Part shown: positions 34,482 through 47,308 of the stretch, in pieces
Numbering within the stretch: the first letter of the stretch is position 1
How the letters are laid out: each line of letters starts with the position of its first letter
Assembly (NCBI GenBank): GCA_900491605.1
Contig: UESW01003904.1
Span: forward strand, 759,843-823,842
Origin: Calamus simplicifolius
Lineage: Eukaryota; Streptophyta; Magnoliopsida; Arecales; Arecaceae
Reading direction: 5' to 3'
Length of the DNA stretch: 64,000 bases
The notes under the pieces: model-generated
Told to the model about the DNA's origin: nothing
Seen by the model: the letters and a program-made list of their open reading frames with translations, nothing else
Database searches by the model: none
Program-made: the position numbers and the translations under genes

Positions 34482-37400
34482 ATGAAGCCCTCCGTGAGGG
34501 CGATCAACCTCAACGCCTGCGCCCAGCGGGTGCAGGTCGACAATCGGATCTCCCTCCACTACTACTATCGAATCGCCGATAACCTCCTCAAACAGGTCTC
34601 TCTCCCTCTCCCTCGATCGGTCTTTGTTCTAATTTTTGTTTTTTCGCGTCTCAATCTCGATCTTAATCTATTCTTTCGGAAGATGGAAATCACCGATTTT
34701 GTTGGTTGGGTTCTTTTCGCGAATTATCAGTTATGGGTGTTTGATTAGGTTTAGGGTTTGTCGTTACGTGGATTTTCTTGGGAGAATCGATGAGGGGAAA
34801 AGCGGTGTGTAGTGAAATTTAGGAAATTTCTCTGGACATGTGGTTGAGATTGGACCGAGGGACATTGATGGATTTGTTTGGTTGAAAATTGGGCAACTGA
34901 TGGCCAGGGATGATGAAAATGTGATTTTGGGAAGGGGAGATGGAGGGAGATGTAGAAGGAATAGATTCGACGATGGGCATTAACTGGTGTCAAAAAAAAA
35001 TATATATATTAATTTGAAGTTGAAGACAAACTTTAGATCTGCCCCAGTTATAAGGAACATATCTGGGTAATGGCCTTTATTTGATTGGATGTTGAATTCA
35101 TAACTTTAACAATATCCTGTTCATCAAGATGTAAAGTTCTTTTATGGACTTTTTTTTTTATTGAACGCTTTGTGATTTTACATGGTCCTTTTTTCCAGTA
35201 AAATCGAACTTGGATTTCAAGTTTCACAGTGCTTTGCTCTCTGTTCAGGCCAGCATCTATCGGGAGGAGAAGAATCTCATTGACCTATACATCATACTTC
35301 TTAGGTTTTCAAGGTAAGAAGCTGAAGAATCATGTTTTGATTTTTATATGTAATCAAGGCTATCATGCTATTGTTTATATTTATTCTGACCATGACACCT
35401 GGTTTAGTGATTTATTTGTTTATGTCTTTGTTTAAAAAGTTGATTGACACCATTGAGATTATCAATGAAAATGCCCTTCTCTGTTCTCAACATGTGGCTT
35501 TGTTACTGCAGTCTAATGTGTGAGACTATACCTTTACATCGTGATTACCAAACCTTGCTTCCAAAAGAAAAGGCACTTTTCAGGAAGGTTGGTAGAGTGA
35601 CTCTTCTTGCATAGCTGCATTCTATGAACTTTGTATGTTTCTTTTTTTCTCAAAATAAGGAAAAAATGACTTCCCACACACACACACACACACACACACG
35701 GGGGGAGAGAGAGAGAGAGAGAGAGAGAGCTTTTTCAGGAAATTATCAAGAGCGGTTGTTGACCCTTTACCACATCATTTCAGAAACTACTGGATGTCAT
35801 GAATGAACTAGAATCACTGAAGCCTGCTGTTCAGCGCCAAGTTGAGGAACTCAACAAAGGGCATTTTCAATCTGATGCTCAAGAAGTAATTTCTTATAGC
35901 AAAACTCCTGCCAGGAAGCTGATCTTCCCAAGTTCGCCCATTGAACAGGTAATAAGGTTTTTCTAGAATGTAATACTGGAGCCACTGCATAAAAGACTTG
36001 ACTGGCAAATTGTATAATGCATTTTCCAATGTTTTAAGTACCAGCGTATGTCCCTATACTGGCACCCTACTGGTGTGGGTGTGCTGAATGTTGTTATGGT
36101 ATGCCAGTCCAGCACCTATTGGTCAGTATGGGTCGCATGCCAAGTACTGGTTCTTTTCCAGTCTGGTAAGATATACCTGTCATGAATAGGTACTTAAAAC
36201 CTTGGTGCTATGTTTATTTGTAATATTTTTCAAGTTCATGTAATTCAACTTTGAGTTTTGTAGAAATCTTATTTGATCTCTTGTAACCACAGGCACCTAC
36301 AAGAATTGCATCTCAGTTATCACGGAAAACCTCAAATGAAAGGAATCTAGTTGAATCATCGGATCACATACAAATAGAGAGGCAATTTCAGAAACTGTAA
36401 GTGTATAGTTATCTCATTCTCTCTTACTGTTTGCATAAGGGTTTCACTAAAGGAAGCAGCATGATAGAGAGATTTAAATAGGAAACCCTATATAGAAGAG
36501 TAAAATCATGAAAACATGTCTCAAAAAGAGGGGGCTTAAGCTCATGTGGTTGCATGTGAAAATAATAAAAGCATGCTACTGTTGTATTGAGTGAGTTGCT
36601 TATAGAATGCTTATCTCTTAAGTATCCTTGGGATTTTGCATCTGACCATATACTGCTCTCACTGTGGATAGCATATACTTGTCAGTATCGTGGAATTTGT
36701 TGGCCATCATGAAACCTACTGGATCAGATTTGAAATTATTTTCATGTTAGCAACCTGCAATTATGCTTGTAGATGTTTGGAATCTCATGATAATAACTGT
36801 CAGTTTCAGAATCATGACATCTGTATAAATTCAAACAAGACAGCTCTGTCATTGATCTGTACAGGTTTCCAAATTGTGTTACCAATTTGGCCTGGAAGCT
36901 TTTATCATGATTTAGTCTATAGGAGCTGGATTGAGATTTGTCTGAAGTCTGAACTCACTGTATCAGATTGTTTTCATCATGGAGAAGGCTGCTTTGAATG
37001 CAGCATCATGGTTCATTGCGCCAATGAATTCCATTTTATTACTTTCACTTCAAGGGTACGTCTAGGAGGAGCAGTTTTATGCTAATTTTGATATCACTAG
37101 TAGTGTTGCTAACATATCAAATATAATTGGGTAGGCGTGATAAAACAATCCTAACCCCTTGGATGACTCAGGCCTATATGTTAACTCCTAGTTGAGTTTA
37201 GGGATGGCACTTGCTCTTTTAAATTTGCTCCAACCTAATCTAGTGAGCCCTAGCTTAGTTTGATAATTAATAATACAGTGTGTGTGTGGGTGTATTATTT
37301 GTTATAAGTTATGATTACAACTAGAATGTAGCTAAGAACCTTAATCCCAAACTTTCTTCATTTTTTCTGTTTTCCCTTATCTTCCTTACCTCCTTTCACA

Positions 37401-39995
37401 TATTCACACCTAGGACTGCCACTGTTGGTCCCCGACCAGAATAGGTACACTCTTCCTCACTCTTTTTCGCTCTTCCACTTTCCCCCCTCCAAAAGCAAAC
37501 CTCTCTTGCTTCCTGTTATTTGTGGAGCATGGATTACCCAACCTAGAGTTTTGAGTTGAGCCTAGCTTCTCTTGAAGCCAAACATTAGAATAATCATAGG
37601 CTTTTGATCCTTTTATCAATATAATCTTGTTAGGTTCTTTGATTGACTTTTGGTTGTAGAAATATGGCAACAGGTGCATGGGAGTCGAGTTTGTGTATTG
37701 GGTGAGGATGCATATCTAAGTGTTGGATTCATTCAATATCTAAGCATTTTTCTTATGGCGATGTGGAGTTGTGTTCAAGTATTATACCAAGCCCATATTT
37801 AAGTGCAAGCTATGGGTAATTAAGGCTAAGACAAAGTGTTTGAGTGATGTAGGCGATGGGCAAAAGTTTTGTTTGATGAGTAGTGTTATAACACCCAAAA
37901 ATAAGAAAATGTTATAGCACTTGATTAAAAGTTAGCCCGAGGGTCATTCCACCATGGTAATTTTTGCTGAAGTGCCAACAATTTTAAGATGGTTGAATCA
38001 TGAAGGCATATGTTATTTGTTCTCTATTTTCTCTTTATCCATAAAGGTTGGCTGCTTCAAAGTTCAACAGCAAATGGTTTGCTTGTATTTCAAGGTTTTA
38101 AATAACAAGCCAAAACTTGGGATGGTGGATGCCTTGTATTGTCCCAATTCATTTCCCAACTTTCTTGTTTTGATGCTTGGGATGGGGCATGGTCCTAATC
38201 AAGATTTGCCATCTTGATATTAGACTCCATATTGGTACATAGGTCAATTCGGCATACCAAGACAGTACATCCCTTGTCGAGTCTTAATTCAATATCGGTA
38301 CAATATGGTACTCTCAATATGGGGCTGTACGCATCAGTATGGCATGTCATGGTCTGAAGCTTGGTGGAATGCCTCACTATCTGTGGGTATTTAAAATCTT
38401 GATTCTTCTTATTTTGGATCATAAGAGAATAGACCTTGATTATCTTTGCCTCCCTATTGGCCATACATCAAGCATGCTTTGGATGTTTCGTTGATTTGAT
38501 TATTGTTGATGCCATTTGAGTTGCTTCTTTTAGAGTTGTATTGCCCCACTATTAGCTAATCATGCTATATGAGGTCCAGCGTTTTTCTAGAGCAATACCA
38601 ATGCCTGTACCTTCCTTTCTATATATATGTTGTGTGCCATTCTTGGCTTATTTGTTACTTCTTCACCTTTATGCAGACTTGGGCCTTTAGCTCAATCACC
38701 ATCCATGCTATGTTCAATTTGTTGACCTACTTTTTTCATTCTAGGTACCTTTGTTTCTTCTTCACCTTTATACAGATTTTGGGCCTTGTTGCACAATCAC
38801 TATCCATGCTATGTCCAGTTTGTTGACCTAGTTTTTTTTCATTCTTGGGGCAACTTTGTTTAGCAGTTCTCCGGTTGCATATTCTCAGCATGATTCAATC
38901 ATGCTTTTTTTTTGTCAGAGCAGCTGGCTAGTTCCGAACTTATAAAATCTGGGTCACTTATATATTGTGTTTGTTCTCCATTTGCACTTCTGGGATCATT
39001 GAAATGGATTTTTAGGTGGTAAAGAATCAAAGAGTCTTGAAGTCATTCTGTTTCACTGAAAATTAAATTTCTAGCCAATTGACATGAGTTAAAGTTTCAT
39101 GTTTCAGTTGAGTTTGCTTGAAGATCTATAAAATTAGCGCCCTTTTCTTTTTTGTTTGTTTGTTTTATTTTTCTTTTTTGCATAACAAATATTTAATTTT
39201 TCATGGAGTTCACTCCTTATATTTCTGTAGTAATATCATGTATAACTATTAGCTTTCTAAAATTTGATTGACTTAAGATAAACCATGCAGATCCCTCAGT
39301 CTACCTCAGCCAAAGGAGGAAACACTATCTAGACACTCCATTTTAGGTCCTAATGGGCTCCGGGGACAATGGACAGGACCCAGTACTGGTAGTAGGGTAT
39401 ACTCCTCACATTCTTGACAAGTCTTTTCATTCTTCTCTGCAGAATAGTGATTAATGTGGGCCATTTACTGCTACTTGGTACAGGTCCAGTATCCCAATAA
39501 TGCCGAGTTAATCCAAAGTGGAAGTACAAGGTGAGAGTTTTTTAACATTAGCAATGCTTGATCAATTGGAAATTTTTTTTTTTTTTGGCTTTATTATCAC
39601 TTTCTCAACTAGCAATTTCTGATTTCTATACTACTGCCTTACATGGTTTGCTATCTAATAGTATGAATCAGGATGAACAATATGGCACCATTGTGGTAAA
39701 TGAAGGTGATTTCAGAAAGAGTAATCATGATTTGGAGTCCGTTCTCTCCCTTGATGATGGTAGATGGACTGTTCCAGTAGAAAAATCCAGTTTCATGGCC
39801 GCCAGTGTTGCACAGGAAGATTCTCTTCAATTAAATATCAGGCAGCCATCTCCACCTCCAGTTCTTGCTGAGGTCCAACCTGAGGTGCGTCCAATTTCTC
39901 CATCAAGAGTTGCTGATCCAAGACCAGGACCACCAAAGCGTCCATTGGATGGAACGCCTGACTCTAAGGAATATCAAGATTTGCATGTTGTAAGT

Positions 39996-40028
<33 letters not shown>

Positions 40029-43000
40029 TGTGTATGTCCCACTTAAGGTTCATAATTTTGGTGCGGGATCTCGTACCAATACCATACTGATTTAGCATCA
40101 GTATGCTCAGTATGGGATTGGTTCAATGTACCAAGACTTAGTATGCCCTCCAGTCAAATCTTGGTTTGATACCCGCTATGGCATGGCATGCCTAGTGCGG
40201 AGCACAGCACTCGGGTACGGCATAACATGGCCCCACTCACTCTCGAAAGACTTAAGAAAAATGAACTAATTAAAGTACTTGTTAACTAAGGATTTTTTAT
40301 GGCATTCATCTATTTTGACATAGAAATTGCTTCATCTGATTTACAGCCAGTGAAGATGATGGAATGCTTTTTGAGGCTTGCAGAGACAAACACTACAAAA
40401 AATTTAGAGACGTGTGGTGTTCTTGCAGGTTCACTAGTAAGTGCTATCAGATAGGAAAACCGAAACCTTTGCGATATTTGTTTTTCCTAACATTGCTCCA
40501 TGGTTATTTTGTAGAAAAACAGAATGTTTTTTGTGACAACACTTATAATCCCGAAGCAGGAGTCAACATCTGATTCAGTAAGAAAGATAATCTCTTGCTT
40601 TATTACTATAATCATTTGTTTGTTCCTATAGCATTGAAGTTTGATTCTGCATCCAAACTTTCAGCAAGTTCTTTAGGTTAATTTTCTTTATCACCTACTT
40701 TTCATGATTTTCTAATTATTCTGGATGGTCCTTCATTATCACTTGGGTTACATAAGGTTTTTATTGTTCAGTTTCTGTGGTGCTCGACATTCATTACTTC
40801 ATAACAGACATAGGTCTTCTAGTGTCATCTCGACTCATGCTCATGTAGCATGGTTTGTTACAAAGGATTATGTCCCTGGAACTTGAAGTTCTAGAATTAT
40901 ACACTATATGCTAAAATGATTGAATTTGATGATTGATTACCCATCCTTTGCATGGCATCTTTGGTTTATGCAGGACCCTTCAAACCAAGCCCAGGATATT
41001 AATCTAACGATGAAAAGTTCTATTATTTCCGTATCTTGATCTGAACTGTTGTCACTAAATCCTTATCTAGCAACAATCAAGAAATGCTTCGATTTCAAGT
41101 CCAACATGTTGCAAGTTAACCTGAAATAGGATGCAATTGACAAAACAACAATTATCAGGATCTTAGTGGAAAACATATGGGTTAACATGATTGCTGTGGT
41201 TATTGCTCATGATTTTTGTTCCTATTATCAATCAGTCTCACTTATTTGGTATACTTCACCAATTATTTCAAGAAGCCTTTACTTTTTCAGTGTCAAACTA
41301 AAGATGAGGAAGAATATATGACGTTCAAGACAAGCGATCTCTTTTCCCCCTTGGGTGGATTCATGTAAGTGTTATTTATGACACCTGTATGTTTCTCCAT
41401 CTTCATTTAATTATTTTGCCAATTTATTTGAAGCACACCATGGACAGTTACTCACAAATGGCTACACATGTATTTTATTATTATTTTGGGCAACTACCTG
41501 GGCATTATGGTGCATTCATTCATGTTCTTCAAAACCTTTAACAGATTATTACATGAAGTCTAAGATTCTATTTTAGGTTTCTGGTTGCTTTTGTATATGT
41601 AATCCATCCATGGTAAATAGTGCTGCTGGCATGGGCTGACTGGCAGGGCACATTGGTATTATGCTGAAACAGAATCAATGTAGGTACTTTTGGCTCAATC
41701 CTGGACCATACTGACCTGTGCTGAACTAGCATGGATTGGTATGTGCCAGTATTTCACTGCCTGGTACCATCCATGTGCTGGGCTGGCACTGGTCTGGCAT
41801 GGACCAACTCTTGAATTCATGGTAGTTATATGTTTTTAAGATTCTATGGTTTATTCTTAATTGTTTATACTTTCAGTCTTATGCTTTATAAAAGTGCTAT
41901 TTTTCCATAATATTGCTGAAAATAATTATTTACTGGCAAAAAAGGGGAAAAAATAAATAGTGCGCCAGTTTAATAGTTGTGTCATTAATTATGATACAAT
42001 GCTAAATCCTGGTTAACTACAGGCAATGCTACCATATGTGCTTATAATATGGAATTCATAGTAATGTTAAAAAAATTTGTGTAGATGATACATTGCCTTA
42101 GGATATTAAGTTGAATCATGTCATTCTCATTTTGTGAAAGAAAGAAAATCTAACTGTTTACAGAAACATTTATTTTTGAAGTTGGGGAAAGAAGCTAGCC
42201 AGGGAAAATGCTGAAGTAACTGTTTACAGACTTATTTTGCATCTTGTTCTTATCAATACATAAGGGCCTGTCCTTTTCATTGTTTTGGCAGCACAAAATA
42301 TCTAACAAAGTCATTTTTTTCTAATACCTAAAACTCATCTGTTCATATTCTGTTTTCCAGACGCACCCAACACAGACCTGCTTCATGTCATCAATTGATC
42401 TTCACACTCATTATTCATATCAGGTAATCACAACCTATCCTACTCTTTCTTTTGGTTCATGCTTGAAATTACTGCCTTTGCCTGATTTGAAGCTGTCATT
42501 GTTACAATTTTCTTAAACCATATACACAAACTTTTGGAGTTCATCCATCATAAACTTTGTAGTTGGTCTCTTTTGGAGAAAAATTCAAAATGTAAAAAAT
42601 GCCATGCCACCATTTTCTGCCATTTGTCATCTGAACTGCTGGTTTCTGTTAAAACAAACAGGTTTTTACTATCGCAAGATCTGTTTTCAATTATTTAGTC
42701 ATTTGCATGCATATGTTTTTGTGCTTAGTTGGGACTAGTTTCTATTTCTGTTAATTTTTCATCAATACTATTTGCTGTAAAAACTTATTGTAAGTCTTTA
42801 AATTAATCTTCTGGACTCTGCTGGTTCTTGACAGATTATGTTACCGGAAGCAATTGCAATTGTTATGGCACCAACTGATACATCTAGGTATGTTCTTTTC
42901 TTACTTGATCAAGATTTAATTGGCATCGACTTGTTGGTTGTGTCAAGAAGACATTATAACAAAGCTCTTGAGAAATACTAATAATTTTTAGGGGGTGGGC

Positions 43001-43644
43001 ATAAGGAGTGCATGAAGAGTACTGAACCAAAATAATGGATGCAATTAAATATGTAGGTGAATAATATTAGAAACATTCACATTTCTTTGATACTGCCACC
43101 TCAAGTTGTTGGCCACCATGTCATTCATTTAGGATAGCTCAACTGGCTGGCAGGAAATATTTATGTTTTAATAAATCGTTTTTGAGGTGCCTTTCTTTTC
43201 TGAGAGGGTGGTGAAATTGGAATATTAACCATTTGGGAGAATTGCTCACAACTTTAACATGCTCAAAAAGTACAATACAGAAGGAAATCTACAAATTATG
43301 GCTTGACTTGATCTTTTAATTGATCTTTGGCTGGTTAACTTGATACAAGTCATGAATTACTATCTACCATTTTGTCAGCTTGGAATGTGATACAAATCTT
43401 CTTCTGTCTTTTTTTTTTTCTGGGTGGGTTAAGGGATATTCACAACTTGTTTTCTCCGTGCAGAACCCATGGCATATTCCATCTAACAGATCCAAGTGGT
43501 GTTTCTGTGATACGTAATTGTCAAGAGCGTGGATTTCACCCTCATGAGGAGCCTCTTGATGGCAGCCCGATCTATGAACATTGTTCGCATGTTTATATGA
43601 ATTCCAATCTTAAGTTTGATGTCATTGATCTTCGCAACTCATAA
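34482..43644 (+). CDS. AMSH3: AMSH-like ubiquitin thioesterase 3 (JAMM deubiquitinase), 14 exons, one-base frameshift in exon 11
   Basis: AMSH3 removes K48- and K63-linked ubiquitin chains and works with ESCRT-III in endosomal and vacuolar traffic. Exons: 34482-34595, 35249-35313, 35512-35587, 35784-35948, 36293-36396, 39291-39396, 39484-39530, 39662-39989, 40347-40436, 40515-40577, 41291-41364, 42361-42423, 42835-42887, 43464-43644. All have GT-AG ends and phases that join. The N-terminal MIT/USP8-dimer region reads VDNRISLHYYYRIADNLLKQ, then ASIYREEKNLIDLYIILL. The MPN+ domain has the catalytic Glu in ETCGVLAG, then WIHTHPTQTCFMSSID, which holds the H-x-H-x10-D zinc motif split across exons 11 and 12, then HGIFHLTDPSGVSVIRNC and GSPIYEHCSHVY; the protein ends DVIDLRNS. 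Exon 11 lacks one A near 41313 (EEE followed by a shifted frame), so the raw frame fails before the zinc motif. With that base the protein is 509 residues, against 507 in Arabidopsis. An assembly error is likely. Confidence 0.94.
35675..35729. repeat. CA then GA microsatellites in AMSH3 intron 3
   Basis: CA repeats at 35675-35699 are followed by a short G run and GA repeats at 35705-35729. Confidence 0.95.
36026..36205. repeat. CAAGGTT-family TIR element in AMSH3 intron 4, 180 bp
   Basis: The left end is CCAATGTTTTAAGTACC and the right end is GGTACTTAAAACCTTGG, a 17-bp inverted repeat with one mismatch. The interior is rich in GGTATG, CCAGT and CTGGT words. Flanking octamers TGCATTTT and TGCTATGT match at 5 of 8 positions, compatible with an eroded 8-bp duplication. 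Confidence 0.7.
38091..38401. repeat. CAAGGTT-family element in AMSH3 intron 5, 311 bp
   Basis: It begins CAAGGTTTTAAATAAC and ends GGTATTTAAAATCTTG. A second family start (CAAGATTTGCCATCTTGATA at 38202) lies inside it, suggesting a nested or composite copy. It contains CGGTACAATATGGTACTC and TCAGTATGGCATGTCATGG words. Confidence 0.7.
38655..38850 (+). repeat. Imperfect tandem duplication of about 98 bp in AMSH3 intron 5
   Basis: Two adjacent blocks share TTCTTCACCTTTAT.CAGA, TGGGCCTT, CAATCAC.ATCCATGCTATGT and TTTGTTGACCTA, starting near 38658 and 38757. Confidence 0.75.
39997..40026. repeat. CT microsatellite beside the exon 8 donor of AMSH3
   Basis: A run of CT repeats starts seven bases after the GT of the intron 8 donor (GTAAGTG). 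Confidence 0.95.
40046..40235 (+). repeat. CAAGGTT-family copy in AMSH3 intron 8
   Basis: It begins AAGGTTCATAATTTTGGTGC and continues with GTACCAATACCATACTGAT, CAGTATGCTCAGTATGGGAT and ATGGCATGGCATGCC. This is the same order of words as the copies at 13464 and, inverted, 54485. Confidence 0.65.
41625..41825. repeat. CAAGGTT-family-like GGTAT/CTGGCAT-rich stretch in AMSH3 intron 11
   Basis: It is rich in GGTATGTGCCAGTA, CTGGTACCATCC and TGGTCTGGCATGG words and resembles the 36026 copy. Clear ends are not visible. Confidence 0.45.
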
Positions 43645-45569
43645 TCACCCTGCTGCTGCATGGTGGGTGCATTTTCAGTTCCAGTAGGCAAGAGATCATT
43701 TGATAGCATACGGCATAGCATCAAACTACCCAGGACCTTGCTCTGAGGAAGTTTGCCCTGTTTATTTGGTGCTTAACTGATCAACCAGGGTTCAGGTAAG
43801 GGACTCGGTGGCTGCTGATCATTTAATTAAATATATCATTGCTGAGCCTCTTTTATGGAGGGCCTAGTAAACTTAACATTATGAGGGTGCCTCAGTGGAT
43901 TCTTCAACTCTGCAAATGGTGAGCATTGTCAACCATGTTGAGGTCATCCGGTATTCATGTTTATTTGTGTAAAAGAATTCCGGTCTTTGTACACCATTCA
44001 TACAACTATAAGAGTTGATGCTAGATGTGACCATTGTGGAAGCCATTCTCTTTGCTGGTGTTTAATGTAAATGGTTTCCAGCCATTCCAGACATGTTCAA
44101 AGTCGTTATTGTGGAAGCTATCTGTCTTTGCTGGTGTTTTCATTTGATCATTTTGCATTTTCTTTTGCCAGTTATGTTGGAACTAGTTATTTTTCCACAT
44201 TATTCATAGGTTTTTCCTTCTACACCCGGCTTGGGTTGGTGAACTCAGTGATCTCAATCGTAGCCCATATGATTGGCTGCTTTCTCATGCTTTGTTGCCA
44301 CTGACATGATAAAGACATTGGTTTGATTTAAAGTTTGTTTTCATACATATATTCTCTCTGCTTAATGCTTGGCTTACATGAAACATTTGACTGGCTTGAT
44401 TTCAAGTAGGCAGCAAGATAGAGCTTGCTTGTTTAGTATACACAGCATCTCTTTGACAATATGTATATAAATGATCTAATTAGGTCATGATTTTGCGTGC
44501 AGGAAGTCAGTGATATAAACATCTATATGGTTTTAATTCATATTCAATTCATATTTAATCATTTAAACCAAATTCTTTCTGCCAACCTCTCGTTGCTGTA
44601 AGCTCATTGTTATCTGAAAAGTAATGTTAATTTTCTATAAAACGTCTTTTAAATCTCTGCAGCTCCATCCAAATCTCCTTTACTATTTTATTATAAGAAG
44701 ACTGTCTCATGCAATTGTAATCTCGTCGGTACTGCTTGCTACTCCCATGAATACCTCCTGTTTGCTTGCTAAATGCTAACCTTGGTTTTGGCTAGACTAT
44801 CATTGATCCTTGGAAAAAGCAAAGAAAGAGCAAAATGAACCTTTACAGCATGCTAGCCGGAGGCTTTATAATTTATTTAATTTGCTATGGCCAGCAATAT
44901 TTCACAATTTTATATAATTATATGATCTATTAAGGTATAATAAAAAGTGGCTTAGTGTGTAAGGCACTAAGGCTTCTGCTATTATGAGACCTAAAGATAA
45001 TCAAATGTATGTAGCCTATGTATATGTATATGTATATGAAGGTTATTTCAATGTTTCTAACATTTGAAAGTGAAGCAATATTACCATTATAGCAAGTATT
45101 GTCCTTATCTTTGAGGATAAATTATATTCTATAATTTTATAAATAAGTACTTTACCAAAAATTGATCCACTATTTTTTATATAAAATTAACTTATTGTAT
45201 CTTTTTGTTTTTGCACAAATAATTAATTTTGGACTTTATTGTACTATATTCAAGGATTAATATTATCCTAATTTCAAGTGAATGCATATTGAATGCATAG
45301 ACATAAATATAGATAATGGATACACTAATAATACAAGTTGATGCATTAGTAAAAAAGTTATTATAAAAATCATTGACCATAGGCATAATGATCTACTAAA
45401 ATATAAATTTGGACCCTTTTTTGGAAAAATGTGCCCTTATTTGTTTACATCTCTCTTGCCAAAAAAATTTATTCCTTTTCCTATGGGGTTGAGTTTATCA
45501 ATTTGTTTGGATTCCTCGACCAAATATTCTAGGGAATGGATGCAATAAATAAATAAATGGTATTTCTTT
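43645..45569. other. AMSH3 3' UTR and intergenic DNA
   Basis: The first few hundred bases are 3' UTR-like. A possible degenerate tRNA-derived SINE head (GTGGCTTAGTGTGTAAGGCA) lies at 44947-45005. No gene was recognised. Confidence 0.45.
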
Positions 45570-45583
45570 TTTGGTCTGAAACC

Positions 45584-45619
<36 letters not shown>

Positions 45620-45950
45620 CATATTTATAATAGCAAATGACATGTCACTCTTGATGATTCACACATATGATTTGATACTATATTAGGGTGGGGGAGGAGA
45701 ACTTAAATGAAACTATTTTTTTTTCCACATGAATTGTACTAGAGATGAGAGAAATAACTATCAAAATGTTCTAATACTAAGAGCACACATTAGGATTTTC
45801 CATAGGTGTGGGAGGAGATAGATAGCGCCTTATGGATGAGTTGTATGATAAATTAGCTAATGATCTAGCAAAAATGTTATTTGAGGTCTTACTTCTAAGT
45901 CTAATATGAAGATAGTAATGGGCTAGTAGATACTTGCTACCATAACTGCA
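45570..45950. repeat. Dispersed repeat, copy B (partner at 33305-33580)
   Basis: It shares two blocks with copy A, one inverted and one direct. It includes a TA microsatellite at 45588-45615. Confidence 0.75.
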
Positions 45951-46264
45951 ATAAGTTTCTATGCTTGTTTTGCTTTATGTACTATACTTCTATTATTTTT
46001 ACATTATTATATGTATACTAATAAATTATAGTAAATTTATTTAGTTCCTTTTCTCTAGTTTTAGCTTTAAACTTTCAAATATGCATCAAATGCGCCTTTA
46101 GTGCCAAAAAGTAATATCATTTATTGAGCTCATGTGACAAATTCTAAAAGAAAATCACTCTTAAATTTCTTATTTATGTTGTCAAACAAGATTCGATGAT
46201 CTTGTTGTTGGTATGCCCCCGGAACTTTCGAGTGCATTATTAAAATATAGAACAAATCACCTAA

Positions 46265-46601
46265 GGTAGTGTTTGATAAAAAAAATATTATCCATGGATA
46301 AATGTACGGGATAGAGTTTATCCTCTGGATATTCCTAAGGATATCCCTTGGCTATCCCATTGATCATATCAATGCAAAAAGGTAAATCCATAGGATAATT
46401 TTTTTTTACTCTTATTTGGAGGGATAACAAGCTATTCCTGCATTCTCTAGGGAATAAGTTGAGGGGATCCCATGGTTAACCATGGTTAATCATGGGATAT
46501 CCCTTTGGTTAACTTTATTCCCAGCTATCCCTTATGGTTTTTGGGAATAAGAAAGAATATCCCTTGGATATCCCCTCTTATCCCCTATTTTAAACACTAC
46601 C
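46265..46601. mobile_element. Tourist-like MITE (PIF/Harbinger type), copy 1, 337 bp
   Basis: Ends GGTAGTGTTTGATA and TTTAAACACTACC form the terminal inverted repeat. They are flanked by TAA on both sides (46262-46264 and 46602-46604), the 3-bp target duplication of PIF/Harbinger MITEs. The interior is full of GGATATCC and TTATCC(C) words and is strongly self-complementary. No coding capacity. Confidence 0.88.
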
Positions 46602-46960
46602 TAAATGTTGACCTATCATTTTTGGCTGCACAGCAAACTCATTCCGATTCTCAAAATGGAACTTCATATTTGGATATTTCTTGAAATTTCTTTCAGTTTT
46701 AAGGCATATATTCAAAGGAGGGTACTCCACTTTGCGTAGCTTGAATTGAGAAAAGTGACGCTTGAATGCATCCATAATCTAATTATATGGGCCATCACTA
46801 ATGAACATAAAATATGCTGCCCATGAGTCAATAGCAATCCTCTTCTATAACTACTTCCGTCTTTTTGTAGTCGAAATGTGTTTAGCTCTAACTTAATGCA
46901 GCGGTCACCAATGCTTATGTCCAGTAAGGAAAGAAAATATTGATTTAATTTTGGGACTTA
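46602..46960. other. Spacer between the two MITE copies
   Basis: This is about 360 bp without a recognised gene. The 61-codon minus frame at 46590-46775 shows no family match. Confidence 0.5.
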
Positions 46961-47305
46961 GGTAGTGTTTGAAATAGGGGATAAGAGGGGATATCCAGAG
47001 GATATCCCCTCTTATTCCCAAAAGCCATAACTATAAGGGATAGCAGGGAATAAAGTTAACCAAAGGGATAATCCATGGTTAACCATGGTTAACCATGGGA
47101 TATCCCCTCAATTTATTCCCTAGAGAATGCAGGAATAGCTGGTTATCCCTCCAATAAGAGTAAAAAAAGGTTATCCCATGGATTTACCTTTTTGCATTTG
47201 ATATGATCAATGGGATAGCCAAGGGATATCCCTAGGGATAGCCAGGGGATAAATTCTATCCCGTACACTTATCCATGGATAACATTTTTCCTATCAAACA
47301 CTACC
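46961..47305. mobile_element. Tourist-like MITE, copy 2, 345 bp, opposite orientation
   Basis: It starts GGTAGTGTTTGAAA and ends CAAACACTACC, flanked by TTA on both sides (46958-46960 and 47306-47308). It aligns with copy 1 in reverse complement across its length (shared GGTTAACCATGG, GAGAATGCAGGAATAGCT, TATCCATGGATAA). The two copies can pair to form a large hairpin about 360 bp apart. Confidence 0.88.
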
Positions 47306-47308
47306 TTA

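Noticed and set aside
36690..37085. A 131-codon frame in AMSH3 intron 5
   Set aside because: It lies between well-supported exons 5 and 6, has no AMSH similarity and no good splice context.
39558..39661. An extended start of AMSH3 exon 8 reading MINWKFFFFLALL
   Set aside because: The segment is a T-rich intron end; joining at the acceptor before TATGAATCAG keeps the frame with exon 7, whereas the upstream acceptor gives a stop.
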